DNA from: Gammaproteobacteria bacterium
GTDB lineage: Bacteria; Pseudomonadota; Gammaproteobacteria; Pseudomonadales; Pseudomonadaceae
NCBI GenBank assembly: GCA_012728415.1
Contig: JAAYFD010000045.1
Coordinates: 62,001-126,000 of the forward strand
Length of the DNA: 64,000 nt
Direction of reading: 5' to 3'
Both the position numbers and the translations under genes were made by a program. This document shows positions 1-10,325 of the stretch, piece after piece. Numbering within the stretch: position 1 is the stretch's first letter; each line of letters starts with the position of its first letter. Under the pieces are notes generated by a model. It did not search any database, was not told the origin of the DNA, and saw nothing but the letters and a program-made list of their open reading frames with translations.

Positions 1-891
1 ATTAGCGCCGGTATCGGTCTGTTCCTGGCGCTGATTGCGCTGAAAAATGCCGGCATCGTAGTGGCCAATCCGGCGACACTGGTCGGCCTTGGCGACCTCA
101 GCCAGCCTGGTCCGATCCTTGCCGTGCTTGGATTCATGGTGATTGTCGCACTGGTTTACCGTCAGGTCACCGGCGCGGTGATGATCGGCATCCTGCTGGT
201 CACCGGCCTGTCCATACTGATGGGCCTGTCGTCACTGGACGGCATTGTCAGCCTGCCGCCGAGCCTGATGCCAACCCTGCTGCAGCTGGATATTGCCGGA
301 GCGCTGGATGTCGGGCTGGTCAGCGTGATTTTTGCCTTTCTGTTCGTTGACCTGTTTGATACTTCAGGCACTCTAATTGGCGTGGCCCAAAGAGCCGGCC
401 TGATGGATGAAAAAGGCCAGATGCCCAAGCTGGGCAAGGCGCTGCTGGCCGACAGCACCGCCACCATGGCCGGTGCCTGCATGGGCACCTCCACCACCAC
501 CAGCTTTGTCGAGTCGGCGGCGGGTGTCGCCGCCGGCGGCCGTACCGGACTGACCGCCTGCGTGGTGGCCGCACTATTTTTGCTCAGCCTGTTTTTTGCG
601 CCGCTGGCCGCTGCCATTCCTGCCTACGCCACCGCGCCGGCACTCTTCTTTGTTGCCGTGCTGATGACCGAAGGTCTGGCCAAAATCGACTGGCAAGACC
701 TGACTGTCTCCGCTCCGGTGGTGGTCGCCGCACTGACCATGCCGCTGACTTTTTCGATTGCCAATGGCATCGCCTTCGGGTTTATCAGCTGGACCGCCAT
801 CAAACTGCTGGCGGGCCGTCATCGTGACCTCAACCCGGCCTTGTGGATTCTGTCAATCCTGTTCGTCATCAAGCTCGGCTTCTTCCCTTGA
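1..891 (+). CDS. NCS2/AzgA-type purine permease, C-terminal part
   Basis: The frame is open from base 1, so the start lies outside the window and only the last 296 residues are present. It resembles the AzgA branch of nucleobase permeases (adenine/guanine/hypoxanthine:H+ symporters of the inner membrane). The fragment shows [13 protein letters not shown] near its residues 115-127 and [14 protein letters not shown] near 162-175, both characteristic of that branch, followed by several hydrophobic helices to the end at LGFFP. Only 22 bp separate it from trmA and no terminator is seen between them, so the two may share a transcript. The exact base transported cannot be read from the fragment. Confidence 0.88.
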   Translation: MSAGIGLFLALIALKNAGIVVANPATLVGLGDLSQPGPILAVLGFMVIVALVYRQVTGAVMIGILLVTGLSILMGLSSLDGIVSLPPSLMPTLLQLDIAGALDVGLVSVIFAFLFVDLFDTSGTLIGVAQRAGLMDEKGQMPKLGKALLADSTATMAGACMGTSTTTSFVESAAGVAAGGRTGLTACVVAALFLLSLFFAPLAAAIPAYATAPALFFVAVLMTEGLAKIDWQDLTVSAPVVVAALTMPLTFSIANGIAFGFISWTAIKLLAGRHRDLNPALWILSILFVIKLGFFP

Positions 892-913
892 TCACCACGG
901 TGCCCTGACAACC

Positions 914-2011
914 ATGCCATATAACACTGATTACTCCATGACCGCCTACAACGCCCAGCTGCAGGCCAAACAGAAACGCCTGCAACAGCTGTTGGCACCC
1001 TTTGCCAGCCCGCAGCCAGAGGTTTTCGCTTCCGCCCCGCAACACTTTCGCCTGCGTGCCGAGTTTCGCATCTGGTTTGAAAGCGGCGTCGGCCATTACG
1101 CCATGTTCAGCCCGGGCGACAAGCATCACCCAATTTTGCTTGAACAGCTGCCCATTGCCAGCCAGCGCATCAACGAGCTGATGCCACAGCTGAAGGCTGC
1201 CTGGCAGGCCGAACCCGAGCTGTCACACCGCCTGTTTCAGGCCGAGTTCCTGACCACATTGTCGGGCGAAGCACTGGTTACCCTGTGCTATCACCGCCCG
1301 CTCAACGAAGACTGGATGGTCGCCGCGCAACCGGTCGCCGAAGCACTGGGCATTCAGCTTATTGGCCGTTCACGCGGCAAACGTCTGGTGCTGGACAGGG
1401 ATTACGTCACCGAGCGACTCACCGTTGCCGGCCGCGAATACAGCTACCGCCAACCTGAAGGGGCCTTTACCCAGCCCAACGGCGGCGTCAACCAGCACAT
1501 GCTGAACTGGGCCCACGAAGCACTGGGGCAGCGTAATGACGACCTGCTTGAGCTCTACTGCGGTAACGGCAATTTTACCCTGCCACTGTCTACCCGGGTA
1601 CGCAAAGTCCTGGCGACTGAAATCAGCAAAACCTCGGTGAATGCTGCCCTGGCCAATCTGAACGACAACGGCATCGACACTATCGAGCTGGTACGGCTGT
1701 CTGCCGAGGAGCTGACCCAGGCCCTTAACGGCACCCGTGTGTTCCGCCGCCTGGCACACATCAGCCTTGCAGAGTACAATTTCGGCACTGTATTTGTGGA
1801 CCCGCCCCGTGCCGGCATGGACCCGGACACCTGCGAACTGGTACGGCGTTTTGAGCGTATTCTGTATATATCCTGCAACCCGACAACCCTGGCAGAGAAT
1901 GTCCGGCAATTAAGTGACACCCACCGGATCATCCGCTGTGCATTGTTTGACCAGTTTCCCTGGACCGGGCATATCGAGGCCGGAGTGGTTCTAGAGCGAT
2001 ATGCTGCGTGA
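914..2011 (+). CDS. trmA: tRNA (uracil-5-)-methyltransferase TrmA
   Basis: Makes 5-methyluridine at position 54 of tRNA using S-adenosylmethionine. The 365-residue product matches the usual length of about 366. Visible are the SAM site [10 protein letters not shown] (about 211-220), [10 protein letters not shown] (about 293-302) and YISCNP with the catalytic Cys near 320; the C-terminal [10 protein letters not shown] carries the general-base Glu. The ATG at 914 was chosen because the N-terminus ([19 protein letters not shown]) then lines up with the family; the frame is open further upstream, but that part overlaps the permease gene. A hairpin ending in T-rich sequence follows downstream. Confidence 0.95.
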   Translation: MPYNTDYSMTAYNAQLQAKQKRLQQLLAPFASPQPEVFASAPQHFRLRAEFRIWFESGVGHYAMFSPGDKHHPILLEQLPIASQRINELMPQLKAAWQAEPELSHRLFQAEFLTTLSGEALVTLCYHRPLNEDWMVAAQPVAEALGIQLIGRSRGKRLVLDRDYVTERLTVAGREYSYRQPEGAFTQPNGGVNQHMLNWAHEALGQRNDDLLELYCGNGNFTLPLSTRVRKVLATEISKTSVNAALANLNDNGIDTIELVRLSAEELTQALNGTRVFRRLAHISLAEYNFGTVFVDPPRAGMDPDTCELVRRFERILYISCNPTTLAENVRQLSDTHRIIRCALFDQFPWTGHIEAGVVLERYAA

Positions 2012-2166
2012 CACCTGCGCGCAAGGATTTGAAAATACCACCGGAGGAAAAGCACCCAAGAGTGACTGAACACAGTGGACGAGGCAGCCAGGGCCTGGCA
2101 AAAAGCCAGCAAAAACACAGCCTGTTCATGGCAAATAAGCATGTTGGGCCGGTTTTTTTGCTACAA

Positions 2167-2195
2167 GGCACTGGTAATTGTCCAGTGCTTTATTA
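2167..2195 (+). terminator. Probable terminator after trmA
   Basis: Inverted repeat GCACTGG / CCAGTGC (2168-2174 and 2182-2188) with a 7-nt loop, followed by TTTATT. It is about 155 bp past the trmA stop and is the only hairpin with a T-rich tail before the convergent tRNA operon. The weak tail makes the call moderate. Confidence 0.5.
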
Positions 2196-2266
2196 AGCAA
2201 AGGCATTAGGGTGTTGCCCCCTGTTGCCTTTTATTGCTTTTTTGCTGCTTGACTTGAGCACCAGAT

Positions 2267-2303
2267 ACAAAAACGCCCAGTACGCTGTACTGGGCGTTTT
2301 TGT
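2267..2303 (-). terminator. Terminator of the tRNA Asn-Pro-Lys operon
   Basis: Near-perfect inverted repeat: the arm ACAAAAACGCCCAGTAC (2267-2283) pairs with GTACTGGGCGTTTTTGT (2287-2303), loop GCT. The A/T runs on both sides allow it to work on both strands. It ends 2 bp from the encoded CCA of tRNA-Lys, so it terminates the tRNA transcript and may also stop readthrough from trmA. Confidence 0.88.
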
Positions 2304-2304
2304 A

Positions 2305-2379
2305 TGGTGGGTCGTGCGGGGTTCGAACCTGCGACCAATTGGTTAAAAGCCAACTGCTCTACCACTGAGCTAACGACCC
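2305..2379 (-). tRNA. tRNA-Lys (anticodon TTT)
   Basis: The minus strand reads GGGTCGTTAGCTCAG at the 5' end. The anticodon loop CTTTTAA gives TTT, the T arm contains GGTTCGAACC, the acceptor stem GGGTCGT/ACGACCC pairs, and CCA is encoded at 2305-2307. It is the last gene of a three-tRNA operon. Confidence 0.97.
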
Positions 2380-2383
2380 ATGT

Positions 2384-2460
2384 TGGTCGGGGTAGAGAGA
2401 TTCGAACTCCCGACATCCTGCTCCCAAAGCAGGCGCGCTACCGGACTGCGCTATACCCCG
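2384..2460 (-). tRNA. tRNA-Pro (anticodon TGG)
   Basis: The minus strand starts CGGGGTATAGCGCAG. The anticodon arm CCTGC-TTTGGGA-GCAGG gives TGG, and the T loop is GTTCGAATC. The acceptor CGGGGTA/TACCCCG pairs and CCA is encoded at 2384-2386. Four bases separate it from tRNA-Lys. Confidence 0.97.
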
Positions 2461-2466
2461 TAAATT

Positions 2467-2542
2467 TGGCTCCGCGACCTGGGCTCGAACCAGGGACCTA
2501 ACGGTTAACAGCCGTTTGCTCTGCCGACTGAGCTATCGCGGA
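2467..2542 (-). tRNA. tRNA-Asn (anticodon GTT)
   Basis: The minus strand starts TCCGCGATAGCTCAG. The anticodon loop CTGTTAA gives GTT, the T arm contains GGTTCGAGCC, the acceptor TCCGCGA/TCGCGGA pairs with discriminator G, and CCA is encoded at 2467-2469. It is the first gene of the operon. Confidence 0.97.
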
Positions 2543-2593
2543 ACTGAATCATCAAACAATCAACATGTCGTTGTTGCCTGCTGATGGCGCGCT

Positions 2594-2621
2594 ATATTAC
2601 CAGAATTTCCATGGTCGTCAA
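2594..2621 (-). promoter_or_regulatory. Sigma-70 promoter of the tRNA operon
   Basis: On the minus strand TTGACG (2621-2616) and TAATAT (2599-2594) are separated by 16 bp and followed by a GC-rich stretch (GCGCGCC). That is the discriminator type expected of stringently controlled stable-RNA promoters. It lies about 50 bp before tRNA-Asn. Confidence 0.75.
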
Positions 2622-2737
2622 GCCTTTTGGAAAAATGTTTTAATCTGTCCTGCAAATCAAGATAAATAGCACAAACCTACCCCGCATGGGCGACAAAGGG
2701 TAAACTTGCAACACCCTCAGTCGATACACCCCAGACC

Positions 2738-3397
2738 ATGCGCCGAACCAAACAACATGCCCACAAGACTCGCTCTGCCATTCTTGAGGCTGCCGCCAAC
2801 CTGTTTCTGCAACAAGGCGTTGCACACACATCACTGGAGCAGATAGCCAGGCAGGCAGGCGTTACACGCGGTGCAGTGTATTGGCACTTTAAAAACAAGG
2901 CAGACTTGTTTCACGCCATGCTTAGCCAGGTACGCCTGCCATCCGAGCAGATCGTACAGAGAGTCAAGCAGTGTGACCCCGAAAACCCCATCTTCGGCCT
3001 GCGCAACCTCTGCACCGAAGCCATGGCTACCCTCGTACGCGAGCCGCGCAAACGACAGATTTTCACCATTTTGCTACGTCGCTGCGAGTTCACTGAAGAG
3101 CTGCGCGAAGCAGAAGAGCAGCACGAAGTTTTCATCAACGAGTTCATTGATCTCTGTACTGCCCTGTTTGCCGAACCCCATGTAATCAGGCGGCTGCGGA
3201 GCGGCATCAGCCCACGCATGGCTGCCGTGGCATTGCACTCACTCTTTGTTGGGCTGCTCAGTGACTGGCTGCGCGATCCAGAGCTGCTTGATGCCAGCAA
3301 CATCCAGCCATACCTCGACATTCTGCTGACAGGCATCTTCAATAGCTGGGACAGCTCTCCGGCCCGCCCCTGTCTGGCCAGCACAGATCAAGCCTGA
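2738..3397 (+). CDS. TetR-family repressor, AcrR/TtgR-like
   Basis: 219 residues. The N-terminus (TRSAILEAAANLFLQQGV, then ARQAGVTRGAVYWHFKNKADL at about 44-64) is a typical TetR helix-turn-helix of the subgroup that controls RND multidrug pumps. The C-terminal ligand domain fits that subgroup in length. No efflux genes are adjacent, so the target cannot be inferred from context. The neighbour on the other strand ends 5 bp after this gene (convergent, no clear terminator). Confidence 0.85.
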   Translation: MRRTKQHAHKTRSAILEAAANLFLQQGVAHTSLEQIARQAGVTRGAVYWHFKNKADLFHAMLSQVRLPSEQIVQRVKQCDPENPIFGLRNLCTEAMATLVREPRKRQIFTILLRRCEFTEELREAEEQHEVFINEFIDLCTALFAEPHVIRRLRSGISPRMAAVALHSLFVGLLSDWLRDPELLDASNIQPYLDILLTGIFNSWDSSPARPCLASTDQA

Positions 3398-3402
3398 GCA
3401 GA

Positions 3403-3759
3403 TCAGCGCTGCAGAACACCTTCGGCCACCTGCCTGCCATCAAAAAACAGCTGGACCTGCCCGTTGTGCAGACGTATATCCATGCAGCCCTCGTTGCCCG
3501 CCAGCGGGCCGGCCAGCCATTCGCGGCAATACTGCCCCTGCTCACTGATCCACCAGCGAGCAGCTGTTTCACGGCCGTCGTCAAGCGTACCGTCTTCACG
3601 GAAGGTCAGCCTGTATGCCGAGTTCGTACGCAGATAAATACCATCCAGGGTAGCCCCAGTGAGCAAAGCTTCCACCTCTGCCTGATCACGCAAATAGCCA
3701 TCGGCCAGGGCACTTGCGGCCAGCCCAAAAGACGACAACAAAAAAATCGTGCGAAACAT
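3403..3759 (-). CDS. Small secreted protein of unknown function
   Basis: 118 residues from the ATG at 3759, which follows a strong ribosome site (GGAGGAGGG, 6 nt away). The N-terminus MFRTIFLLSSFGLAASALA is a signal peptide cleaved before DGYLRDQ. The mature part (about 98 residues) has TGATLDGIYLRTN and RWWISEQGQYCREW, with two cysteines that could form a disulfide. I do not recognise the family for certain; small one-domain periplasmic proteins of unknown function have this look. The start is 80 bp from the damX stop on the same strand, so it may be the last gene of the pil-aro-damX transcript. Confidence 0.7.
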   Translation of the reverse strand: MFRTIFLLSSFGLAASALADGYLRDQAEVEALLTGATLDGIYLRTNSAYRLTFREDGTLDDGRETAARWWISEQGQYCREWLAGPLAGNEGCMDIRLHNGQVQLFFDGRQVAEGVLQR

Positions 3760-3839
3760 CTCAACCCTCCTCCAACTGCAGCACAGTGCAGGAGTCCCGC
3801 CACTGAAGCCGCCTGAATGATGCTGGCCCCAAAGCCCCA

Positions 3840-5351
3840 CTAACGCATTTCCTGCCGAATACTGGCAAAAGTGCGCGGCCAGGGTTTATTGCGGCGTATT
3901 GACTCGGGCAAGCGTTCAGCGGCACTCCGGGCTGCCGCTGCATTGTCAAAGCGGCCATGGGTGACAACGAACAATTGCTGCCCCTGGTGGATCTTGCGGA
4001 AATAATGAAACTGATTACCGTTTGCCTGTACAAATTGCCGCGCATTCTGCTCGCTGGCTGTCGCAAACAGCTGCAGTGTATAGCTTTGGGCCGGCTGGGC
4101 GGCATACCAGTTATCGCCATTGGCTGCCCGACGTTCAGCAACAGCAGCCGCCACCCTGGGCTTTGCCCGCGCAGCTGGCTGAGGCTGTGTTTTGGGGGTT
4201 GCCGCCGGCTGCGGCCCTGAAGCAGGTGCGCTGGCTGCCGGTGTTTCTTTGGCAACCGCAGGTGGCTCGGGAGCAACAGCCACTGCTTCTTCGCGAGCCG
4301 GCCCGGGTGCGGTTTCAGATATCACGGGCGCCTGTGGCTCGGCAGGTGCCGGCCTGGCAGGCTGCTGTACCTGCCTAGCCGGCGCATCCACCGGCTCACC
4401 GGGCTGAATATCCAGCATGACACGCCTCTGTGGCTGTGCTGCTGCCTGGCCCTGTGCCGGGCCGGCCGGCCCGGCGGCTGGCTGCTTACTTTCGCTATCA
4501 TCCAGCTGATACCAAGCAAAGACAAACAGGAAAGCAGTGACCAGCAACGCCAGCAGGTGGCGGTATGGCAACGCCGGCATGGTTCTCCGCGGCGACGCCG
4601 AAGCAGGCTCCAGCTGCTCGCCCTGCATGCGTGCCAGCAGCAACTCTTGCGCCAACTGGTTAATCACCCCTGGCCAGCCCTGGCCACGCTCCAAAAGAAT
4701 GCCCAGCTCCTGATCGGTAAACAGGTCCAGATCCTGTCCGGCCGCCTGCAATCTTTGCTGAAGGTATTCCTCTACTTCCTCGCTCTGCCATGGTTCCAGC
4801 TCAACCAGATGGTATTCAAAGCCATCTGCACTATCCACAGCCTGCAACAGGGTCTGCAGAGCTGGCTCGCCAAACAAAAACACCCGACAACGTGTCTTGC
4901 CACTGCCGGCAGCAAGCCGCTGCAGCAGCGCCAGCGCAGAACCATCAAGGACTTCTGCGTCATCCACCAGCAACTGCACTTCCTTGCCAGCCAATACCGA
5001 CTGCTCTACCGCATGCAGCAAGCTCATAACATCTGCGTTGCTACACTGCAATGCGTAGGCCAGCTGCTGGGCAATACCAGCGGCATCGCTATTTTTCAGC
5101 GCAGAAACCACTACGTTTAGTGCTGTTTCCTTGCTGGCGGCAACCACGGCATGACGCAACACTGTCTTGCCACTGCCGCGCGGTCCGGTCACCGCCAACA
5201 TCAGCTGACTATAACGGGCAAAGTGAATCAGCTGCTCCAGCACCTCGCGGCGACGCGCCCGAAAAAACTGGAAACTGCTGGCTGTAGAAAATGGATTGTG
5301 CTGCAAGCCATAGTGCCGAATAAAGCTGTTGTTATCCTGCCGGATATCCAT
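3840..5351 (-). CDS. damX: DamX-like inner-membrane protein with ATPase and SPOR domains
   Basis: 503 residues. An N-terminal AAA/ExeA-like ATPase domain carries Walker A GPRGSGKT (56-63) and a Walker B-like QLLVDDAEV (126-134). One membrane helix spans about 263-281, followed by a long Pro/Ala/Gln-rich periplasmic linker (about 290-410) and a C-terminal SPOR domain (about 424-503, YTLQLFATAS...) that binds denuded septal peptidoglycan glycan. DamX-type proteins act at the division site. It is the last large gene of pilMNOPQ-aroK-aroB-damX, 13 bp after aroB. Confidence 0.88.
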   Translation of the reverse strand: MDIRQDNNSFIRHYGLQHNPFSTASSFQFFRARRREVLEQLIHFARYSQLMLAVTGPRGSGKTVLRHAVVAASKETALNVVVSALKNSDAAGIAQQLAYALQCSNADVMSLLHAVEQSVLAGKEVQLLVDDAEVLDGSALALLQRLAAGSGKTRCRVFLFGEPALQTLLQAVDSADGFEYHLVELEPWQSEEVEEYLQQRLQAAGQDLDLFTDQELGILLERGQGWPGVINQLAQELLLARMQGEQLEPASASPRRTMPALPYRHLLALLVTAFLFVFAWYQLDDSESKQPAAGPAGPAQGQAAAQPQRRVMLDIQPGEPVDAPARQVQQPARPAPAEPQAPVISETAPGPAREEAVAVAPEPPAVAKETPAASAPASGPQPAATPKTQPQPAARAKPRVAAAVAERRAANGDNWYAAQPAQSYTLQLFATASEQNARQFVQANGNQFHYFRKIHQGQQLFVVTHGRFDNAAAARSAAERLPESIRRNKPWPRTFASIRQEMR

Positions 5352-5364
5352 GCCACCTACCTGC

Positions 5365-6462
5365 CTAACGTGCTGCTGTCAACGTTTGGTAATCTGCCTG
5401 CAGCACTGCATCCAGCAGCTCCTGGGGGTAATCGGCGGTAACCAGTGCTTCTCCCGTGCGCCTGAGCAATACCAGCCTGATCTGTCCGTCCAGCGCCTTC
5501 TTGTCGACTGCCATATGCCTAAGGAAATCGGCGGCACGCATCTTGGCGGGCGGCACCACCGGCAAGCCAGCCCTGGCCAGCAAGGCCACCCCCCGCTGAA
5601 ACTCTTGGCTGTCAATCCAGCCCAGCAGTTGCGACATATGCAGCGCCATAACAGTTCCCGCAGCGACAGCTTCTCCATGCAGCCAGCTGCCATATCCCAT
5701 TTCGGTTTCAATGGCGTGCCCAAACGTGTGACCCAGATTAAGAATTGCGCGAATTCCCGACTCCCGCTCATCTTCAGCGACCACACGCGCCTTGGCCTGA
5801 CAAGAACGCTCAATTGCCTCGGTCAACGCTGCCGGCTCCAGCGAGACCAGCTGCTGCATATGCTGCTCCAGCCAGCCCAGAAATGGCTCATCGCAAATCA
5901 GGCCATACTTGATCACCTCGGCCAGCCCTGCGGACAGCTCCCGCCCTGGCAAGGTGCCAAGGGTATTGGTATCGATAATGACTGCCCTGGGCTGGTAAAA
6001 CGCCCCGATCATATTCTTGCCCAACGGGTGGTTGATGCCCGTTTTCCCACCCACGGATGAATCCACCTGTGACAACAGGGTTGTCGGTACCTGGATGAAA
6101 TTCACACCCCGCTGATAGCAGGCAGCCGCAAAGCCGGTCATGTCACCGGTGACGCCGCCGCCCAAAGCAATCAGCGTGGTCTTGCGGTCATGCCTGTCTT
6201 GTAAAAGGGCATCAAATATTTTTTGCAGGGTTGGCCAGTCTTTATAAGATTCGCCGTCCGGCAGAATGATCTCGGTCAGCTCGTAGTCTTGCAGAGCCTG
6301 GCGCAAAGTATCCAAATACAGGGGTGCCACACTGGCATTGCTCACAATGGCAACCTTGCGGCTGGCCAGGTGCGGATGGAACAAATCCGCACGGTGCAAA
6401 ATACCGGAGCCGATATGAATGGGGTAGCTGCGTTCAGCCAGGTCAACGGTCAGGGTTCGCAT
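5365..6462 (-). CDS. aroB: 3-dehydroquinate synthase AroB
   Basis: Second step of the shikimate pathway: converts DAHP to 3-dehydroquinate with Zn and NAD. The 365 residues show [13 protein letters not shown] (99-111, NAD site), [18 protein letters not shown] (127-144) and [11 protein letters not shown] (242-252). Likely metal ligands are Glu182, His245 and His262 (LHGEAVAAG). It sits 51 bp after aroK, the usual gammaproteobacterial order. Length and motifs are complete. Confidence 0.96.
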   Translation of the reverse strand: MRTLTVDLAERSYPIHIGSGILHRADLFHPHLASRKVAIVSNASVAPLYLDTLRQALQDYELTEIILPDGESYKDWPTLQKIFDALLQDRHDRKTTLIALGGGVTGDMTGFAAACYQRGVNFIQVPTTLLSQVDSSVGGKTGINHPLGKNMIGAFYQPRAVIIDTNTLGTLPGRELSAGLAEVIKYGLICDEPFLGWLEQHMQQLVSLEPAALTEAIERSCQAKARVVAEDERESGIRAILNLGHTFGHAIETEMGYGSWLHGEAVAAGTVMALHMSQLLGWIDSQEFQRGVALLARAGLPVVPPAKMRAADFLRHMAVDKKALDGQIRLVLLRRTGEALVTADYPQELLDAVLQADYQTLTAAR

Positions 6463-6513
6463 GATAGGTACCGTACGGGTTAGGTCAAACTACTGATATT
6501 CACAGCTGTGACC

Positions 6514-7029
6514 TTACAAATCAAGCTGTTCCAGAATTTCCTGGACGACCAGGCGCGGCGGCCGGGTGTCCGTTTCGATGATGATATCAGCCACTTCGCG
6601 GTACAGGGGCTCGCGCACCTTGAGCAGGTCCTCAAGCACTTGCCTGGGGTTGTCTGTTTGCAGCAAGGGCCGGTTACGGTCCCGCGCCGTACGCTCCAGC
6701 TGATGCTCAACGGAGGTATGCAAGTACACAACCAGGCTACCGGACACCAGTGTACTGCGGTTTTCCGGCCGCAAAATGGCACCGCCGCCTGTAGCCAGCA
6801 CCAAACCGCGACACTGCATCAGCTCTGCAATGACCTGCTGCTCACGGTCACGAAACCCCCGCTCGCCTTCCAGCTCGAAAATCAGGGGAATGCTGGCCCC
6901 GGTGCGCTCCTCTATCACCCGGTCGGAATCCTTGAAAGCCAGCCCCAGTTCTCTTGCCAGCAGCCGGCCGATGGTGCTTTTACCTGCCCCCATCGGCCCA
7001 ACCAGAGTGAGGTTACGCTTGCGCATCAC
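6514..7029 (-). CDS. aroK: Shikimate kinase AroK
   Basis: Phosphorylates shikimate at the 3-OH with ATP. 171 residues with P-loop GPMGAGKST (11-19), shikimate-binding DSDRVIE (about 35-41), GERGFRDRE (about 55-63), ATGGGAILR (about 79-87) and lid RNRPLL (about 117-122). The gene begins only 1 bp after the pilQ stop, so it is translationally coupled to the pilus operon, as in Pseudomonas and Vibrio relatives. Confidence 0.95.
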   Translation of the reverse strand: MMRKRNLTLVGPMGAGKSTIGRLLARELGLAFKDSDRVIEERTGASIPLIFELEGERGFRDREQQVIAELMQCRGLVLATGGGAILRPENRSTLVSGSLVVYLHTSVEHQLERTARDRNRPLLQTDNPRQVLEDLLKVREPLYREVADIIIETDTRPPRLVVQEILEQLDL

Positions 7030-7030
7030 A

Positions 7031-9166
7031 TCAATGGTTCAGGCTAATGGCCTGGTTGGCCAGAATGCGCGGTGTAATGAAAATCAGCAGCTCCGTTTTA
7101 TTATCAACCACCATGTTGCGCTTGAACAAACGCCCAATGACGGGAACATCACCAAGAAAAGGAACCTTATCTTCGCCTTTGAGACGCTGATTAGAAAACA
7201 CTCCGCCCAGTACAATGGTTTCACTATCGGCCACCAAAACCTTGGCATTCACTTCGTTCTTATTGATCGGCGGCACACCATTCAGTGCATTAGCAAAGTC
7301 AACCTCATCCTTGGTTACCTTGACGTCCATGATAATACGGTTATCGGGAGTAATCTGTGGCGTCACTTCCAGCGACAGCGATGCCTCTTTAAAGGAGGTG
7401 CTGGTCGAACCACTGGAGCTGGCCTCCTGATATGGAACTTCTTTGCCTTTCATGATTTTCGCAGTTTCCTTGTCTGAAGTGACCACCTTGGGTTGCGAAA
7501 TTATCTCACCATTTCCACTTTTTTCCATCGCAGACAGCTGCAGATCCAGTATTGCCCTATTGCTAACAAAGCCAATCCCAAAACCCGACGTTGCCGCATT
7601 CGCCCCAAGGTCGACAAATGGAACAGGCGAGCCGCTGCTGTTGGTCGGCAAAGAACAACGACCAGCAAAAGGTCCACACGCAACCCCGTCCTCATCCTCA
7701 ATACCAACATTGCCATCTTTACCAAACATACGCCAATCACCCGAGCCAGCTCTAAACGCACCACCCCAGCGCACACCCAGCTCTTTACCATAGTCAACGT
7801 ATGCTTCGACTATACGCGCCTCAATCATCACCTGTCGCACAGGAATGTCCAGCTGGGCGACCACACGGCGCAGCTCGTCCAGCCGGTCCTGGGTCTGGTA
7901 AGCAATAATGCTGTTGGTACGGTCATCCACAGTAACCGATCCACGGTCAGCTGAATCCTGGCCGCCGGCAACCGACTGGAAAAGAGCGGCGATCTGGGCG
8001 GCCTTGGCATAGTTCACCTGGATCAGCTCACGACGCAGTGGTGCCAGCTCAGCAATCTGCTGCTGGGCCTCCAGCTCCTGGCGCTCACGTGCAGCGATCT
8101 CATCAGCTGGTGCCACCAGTAACACATTACCCACTTTGCGCTGTGCCAAACCCTTGGTTTTCAACACCAGCTCGAGCGCCTGGTCCCAGGGCACGTTCTG
8201 CAAGCGCAATGTGATGTTGCCCTGAACAGTGTCACTGGCCACCAGGTTAAGGTCGGTAAAGTCGGCAATCAGCTGCAATACTGAGCGGACATCAATATCT
8301 TGAAAGTTCAACGACAGCTTTTCACCTGTGTAGGTGAAACGCTCGGCATCCCGCTTTTCTTTCTCCTGCTTCGTCATTGGCTTGACGCTGACGGTCATGC
8401 GGTTGTCTGTCTGGTAGGCCAGATAGTCGAAGTCACCGGATGACTCAATGACAATACTGGTTCCGCCCGCCTTCTCGGTTGCACTGATGAAGTTGACCGG
8501 AGTTGCGAAATCCTTGACGTCATACCGTACGCGCAGCTCGTCCGGCAATGCGGTTTTCGGGAAGAGCATCTCGATACGGTTACCGCGCTCCTGAATGTTC
8601 GGGCTGCCGGCCGTGTTGCTCAGGTCAATGATAACGTTGCCTTCACCTGCTTCACCGCGCTGAAAGTCAATGTTCTTCACCGCCCGGGCCGAAACCGCCC
8701 GGGCCGGCTTGGTCACGCTCCTGGGCGCCTCGGCAGTGTTGTTCGCAATGCCGTCACCCACCACAACATACAGCTGGTTGCCCTCAACCCTGGTGTTATA
8801 CCCGGTCAGACTGGTCAGGTTGATAATCACCCTGGTCCGTTCCTGGGCCTCTACCACAGTGACACTGCGTGCATTGCCGCTCCCCAGCTCATGGTGTTTT
8901 TTCTTCAGCTTGCTGCTTACACCGGGCAGGTCCAGCGCAATGCGGGCTGGCTGCTCAATGGTATAGCCACGCGGCAGGTCCACCGGCTCGTCAAAAGAAA
9001 ATTTCAGCTCGACCCTGTCACCCGGCAAACTGGCAACATCAAGTGCATTCAGGTCAGCAGCAAACAGAGCCGGTGCAGCCACCGCCATCAAGGTTGCCAG
9101 CGCACGTGACACTAGTTGAGTTCTCATAATCCGTTTCCGTTGTTCTGTCCGGTTAATTTTATGCAT
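7031..9166 (-). CDS. pilQ: Type IV pilus secretin PilQ
   Basis: Outer-membrane secretin through which type IV pili leave the cell. 711 residues: signal peptide (to about residue 36, ALFAAD), two AMIN-type peptidoglycan-binding domains (about 37-260), an STN/N0 domain ([20 protein letters not shown], about 290-360), an N1 domain, and the secretin pore (about 450-705, with [16 protein letters not shown] near the end). I chose the ATG at 9166 because AAGGTGA sits 7 nt before it, overlapping the pilP stop. An internal ATG at 9127 would give a more compact signal peptide and remains possible. Confidence 0.94.
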   Translation of the reverse strand: MHKINRTEQRKRIMRTQLVSRALATLMAVAAPALFAADLNALDVASLPGDRVELKFSFDEPVDLPRGYTIEQPARIALDLPGVSSKLKKKHHELGSGNARSVTVVEAQERTRVIINLTSLTGYNTRVEGNQLYVVVGDGIANNTAEAPRSVTKPARAVSARAVKNIDFQRGEAGEGNVIIDLSNTAGSPNIQERGNRIEMLFPKTALPDELRVRYDVKDFATPVNFISATEKAGGTSIVIESSGDFDYLAYQTDNRMTVSVKPMTKQEKEKRDAERFTYTGEKLSLNFQDIDVRSVLQLIADFTDLNLVASDTVQGNITLRLQNVPWDQALELVLKTKGLAQRKVGNVLLVAPADEIAARERQELEAQQQIAELAPLRRELIQVNYAKAAQIAALFQSVAGGQDSADRGSVTVDDRTNSIIAYQTQDRLDELRRVVAQLDIPVRQVMIEARIVEAYVDYGKELGVRWGGAFRAGSGDWRMFGKDGNVGIEDEDGVACGPFAGRCSLPTNSSGSPVPFVDLGANAATSGFGIGFVSNRAILDLQLSAMEKSGNGEIISQPKVVTSDKETAKIMKGKEVPYQEASSSGSTSTSFKEASLSLEVTPQITPDNRIIMDVKVTKDEVDFANALNGVPPINKNEVNAKVLVADSETIVLGGVFSNQRLKGEDKVPFLGDVPVIGRLFKRNMVVDNKTELLIFITPRILANQAISLNH

Positions 9167-9177
9167 GATTCTTCACC

Positions 9178-9705
9178 TTACGAGCGTTCCTGCAGGGCCA
9201 GTGTGCGCGGGCGCTCCAACCAGCCGTCCTCTCCATCCGGCACCAGCTCTATCACTTCTACAGCATCCGCCGTAATTGAAACAATGCGTCCGTGGTTACG
9301 TCCCAGGTAGTCACCAACACGCACACGGTGCACGCCGTCACCGCCGCGTATCAGGGCAAAAGATCCTCCCTTGTTCGCCAGGGTTCCAACCATCACAAAC
9401 GACTCTATGTTGAAATTTTCCAGAAACTCTCTAACCCTGGTTTCATCCGGTCGAATGTCGCTACGCCCACGCTCCTGGCGCGCCAGCTCCATCTTGAGCG
9501 GAGGCTGAAAAGGGCTGCGCAAGCCTGATGCTTTATATGTGAAGGGCTCGTATATAACCTCCTTGGGCATTGGTTCGATTTTGCCACGGGGCTGGGCACG
9601 AACCTCATCCATATACGCCTGCAGGTCAGCAAATGACCCCCTGTCACAGCCGGCCAAAGCCCCCCCAAGCACAGCCAGAAAACCCAAATAAGCTAGTTTT
9701 TTCAT
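9178..9705 (-). CDS. pilP: Type IV pilus inner-membrane lipoprotein PilP
   Basis: 175 residues with a lipoprotein signal ending LAGC (Cys20). PilP links the PilMNO inner-membrane complex to PilQ. The C-terminal half (FVMVGTLANKGGSFALIRGGDGVHRVRVGDYLG) is the beta-domain of the PilP family. It overlaps pilO by 4 bp (coupled translation) and lies 11 bp before pilQ. Confidence 0.94.
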   Translation of the reverse strand: MKKLAYLGFLAVLGGALAGCDRGSFADLQAYMDEVRAQPRGKIEPMPKEVIYEPFTYKASGLRSPFQPPLKMELARQERGRSDIRPDETRVREFLENFNIESFVMVGTLANKGGSFALIRGGDGVHRVRVGDYLGRNHGRIVSITADAVEVIELVPDGEDGWLERPRTLALQERS

Positions 9706-10325
9706 TTCGCCAGTCCCTGATCGTTATACCGGTAGGTCTTGACCTGGATGCTCATCCCCAGGCGTGATGCGCTACCGCTCTTGCCACGCTCAATCTGGAA
9801 GTCGTGCAATGTAACAATACGCGGCATGCTGGCCACTGCACTGACAAACGTAGCCAGCTCGTGGTAGCCACCGAACACTTTTACGTGAATCGGCAACTCG
9901 ATATAAAACTGCTGGGCTACTTCCGGCAGCAGCCTGATTTCCTCAAACTCCAGCCCCGAGTTAAGGCCGGCACTGGTAATGTCCTCCAGCAGGCCTGGCA
10001 CTTCTGTGTCGCTGGGCAGCTGACGCAGCAGTTGGTCGAAGGATGCCTCCATGAGCACCATCTGCTCCTTGTACGCCTCCAGGTTGGCCGCCTGGCGAAC
10101 CTTCATCTCAAACTGCTGCTTCAGTGTAACTTCTTCATTTTGATAGTGTGCCAGCTCGTCCTGCAGGTCTTGCACATGCAGGAAGTAGCCGCCCGCCACT
10201 ACCGCTATCAATAAAAATACAGAAACAATCACCTTGACCGGTGCCGGCCAGGAGCCCAGATTATTGAGATCCAGATCGTTAAAGTCGATTTCGTTCAGAC
10301 TTTTCAGCGAGTCTTTCCAGCTCAT
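9702..10325 (-). CDS. pilO: Type IV pilus alignment protein PilO
   Basis: 207 residues: a short cytoplasmic N-terminus, one membrane helix (about 30-49, VKVIVSVFLLIAVVAGGYF), a coiled coil (about 50-95), then a ferredoxin-like periplasmic domain (VFGGYHELATFVSAVASMPR). It pairs with PilN. The start overlaps the pilN stop by 4 bp and its stop overlaps the pilP start. Confidence 0.94.
   Translation of the reverse strand: MSWKDSLKSLNEIDFNDLDLNNLGSWPAPVKVIVSVFLLIAVVAGGYFLHVQDLQDELAHYQNEEVTLKQQFEMKVRQAANLEAYKEQMVLMEASFDQLLRQLPSDTEVPGLLEDITSAGLNSGLEFEEIRLLPEVAQQFYIELPIHVKVFGGYHELATFVSAVASMPRIVTLHDFQIERGKSGSASRLGMSIQVKTYRYNDQGLAK

Noticed and set aside
2231..2501. Short frames over the tRNA cluster
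   Set aside because: They overlap three tRNA genes and translate tRNA sequence.
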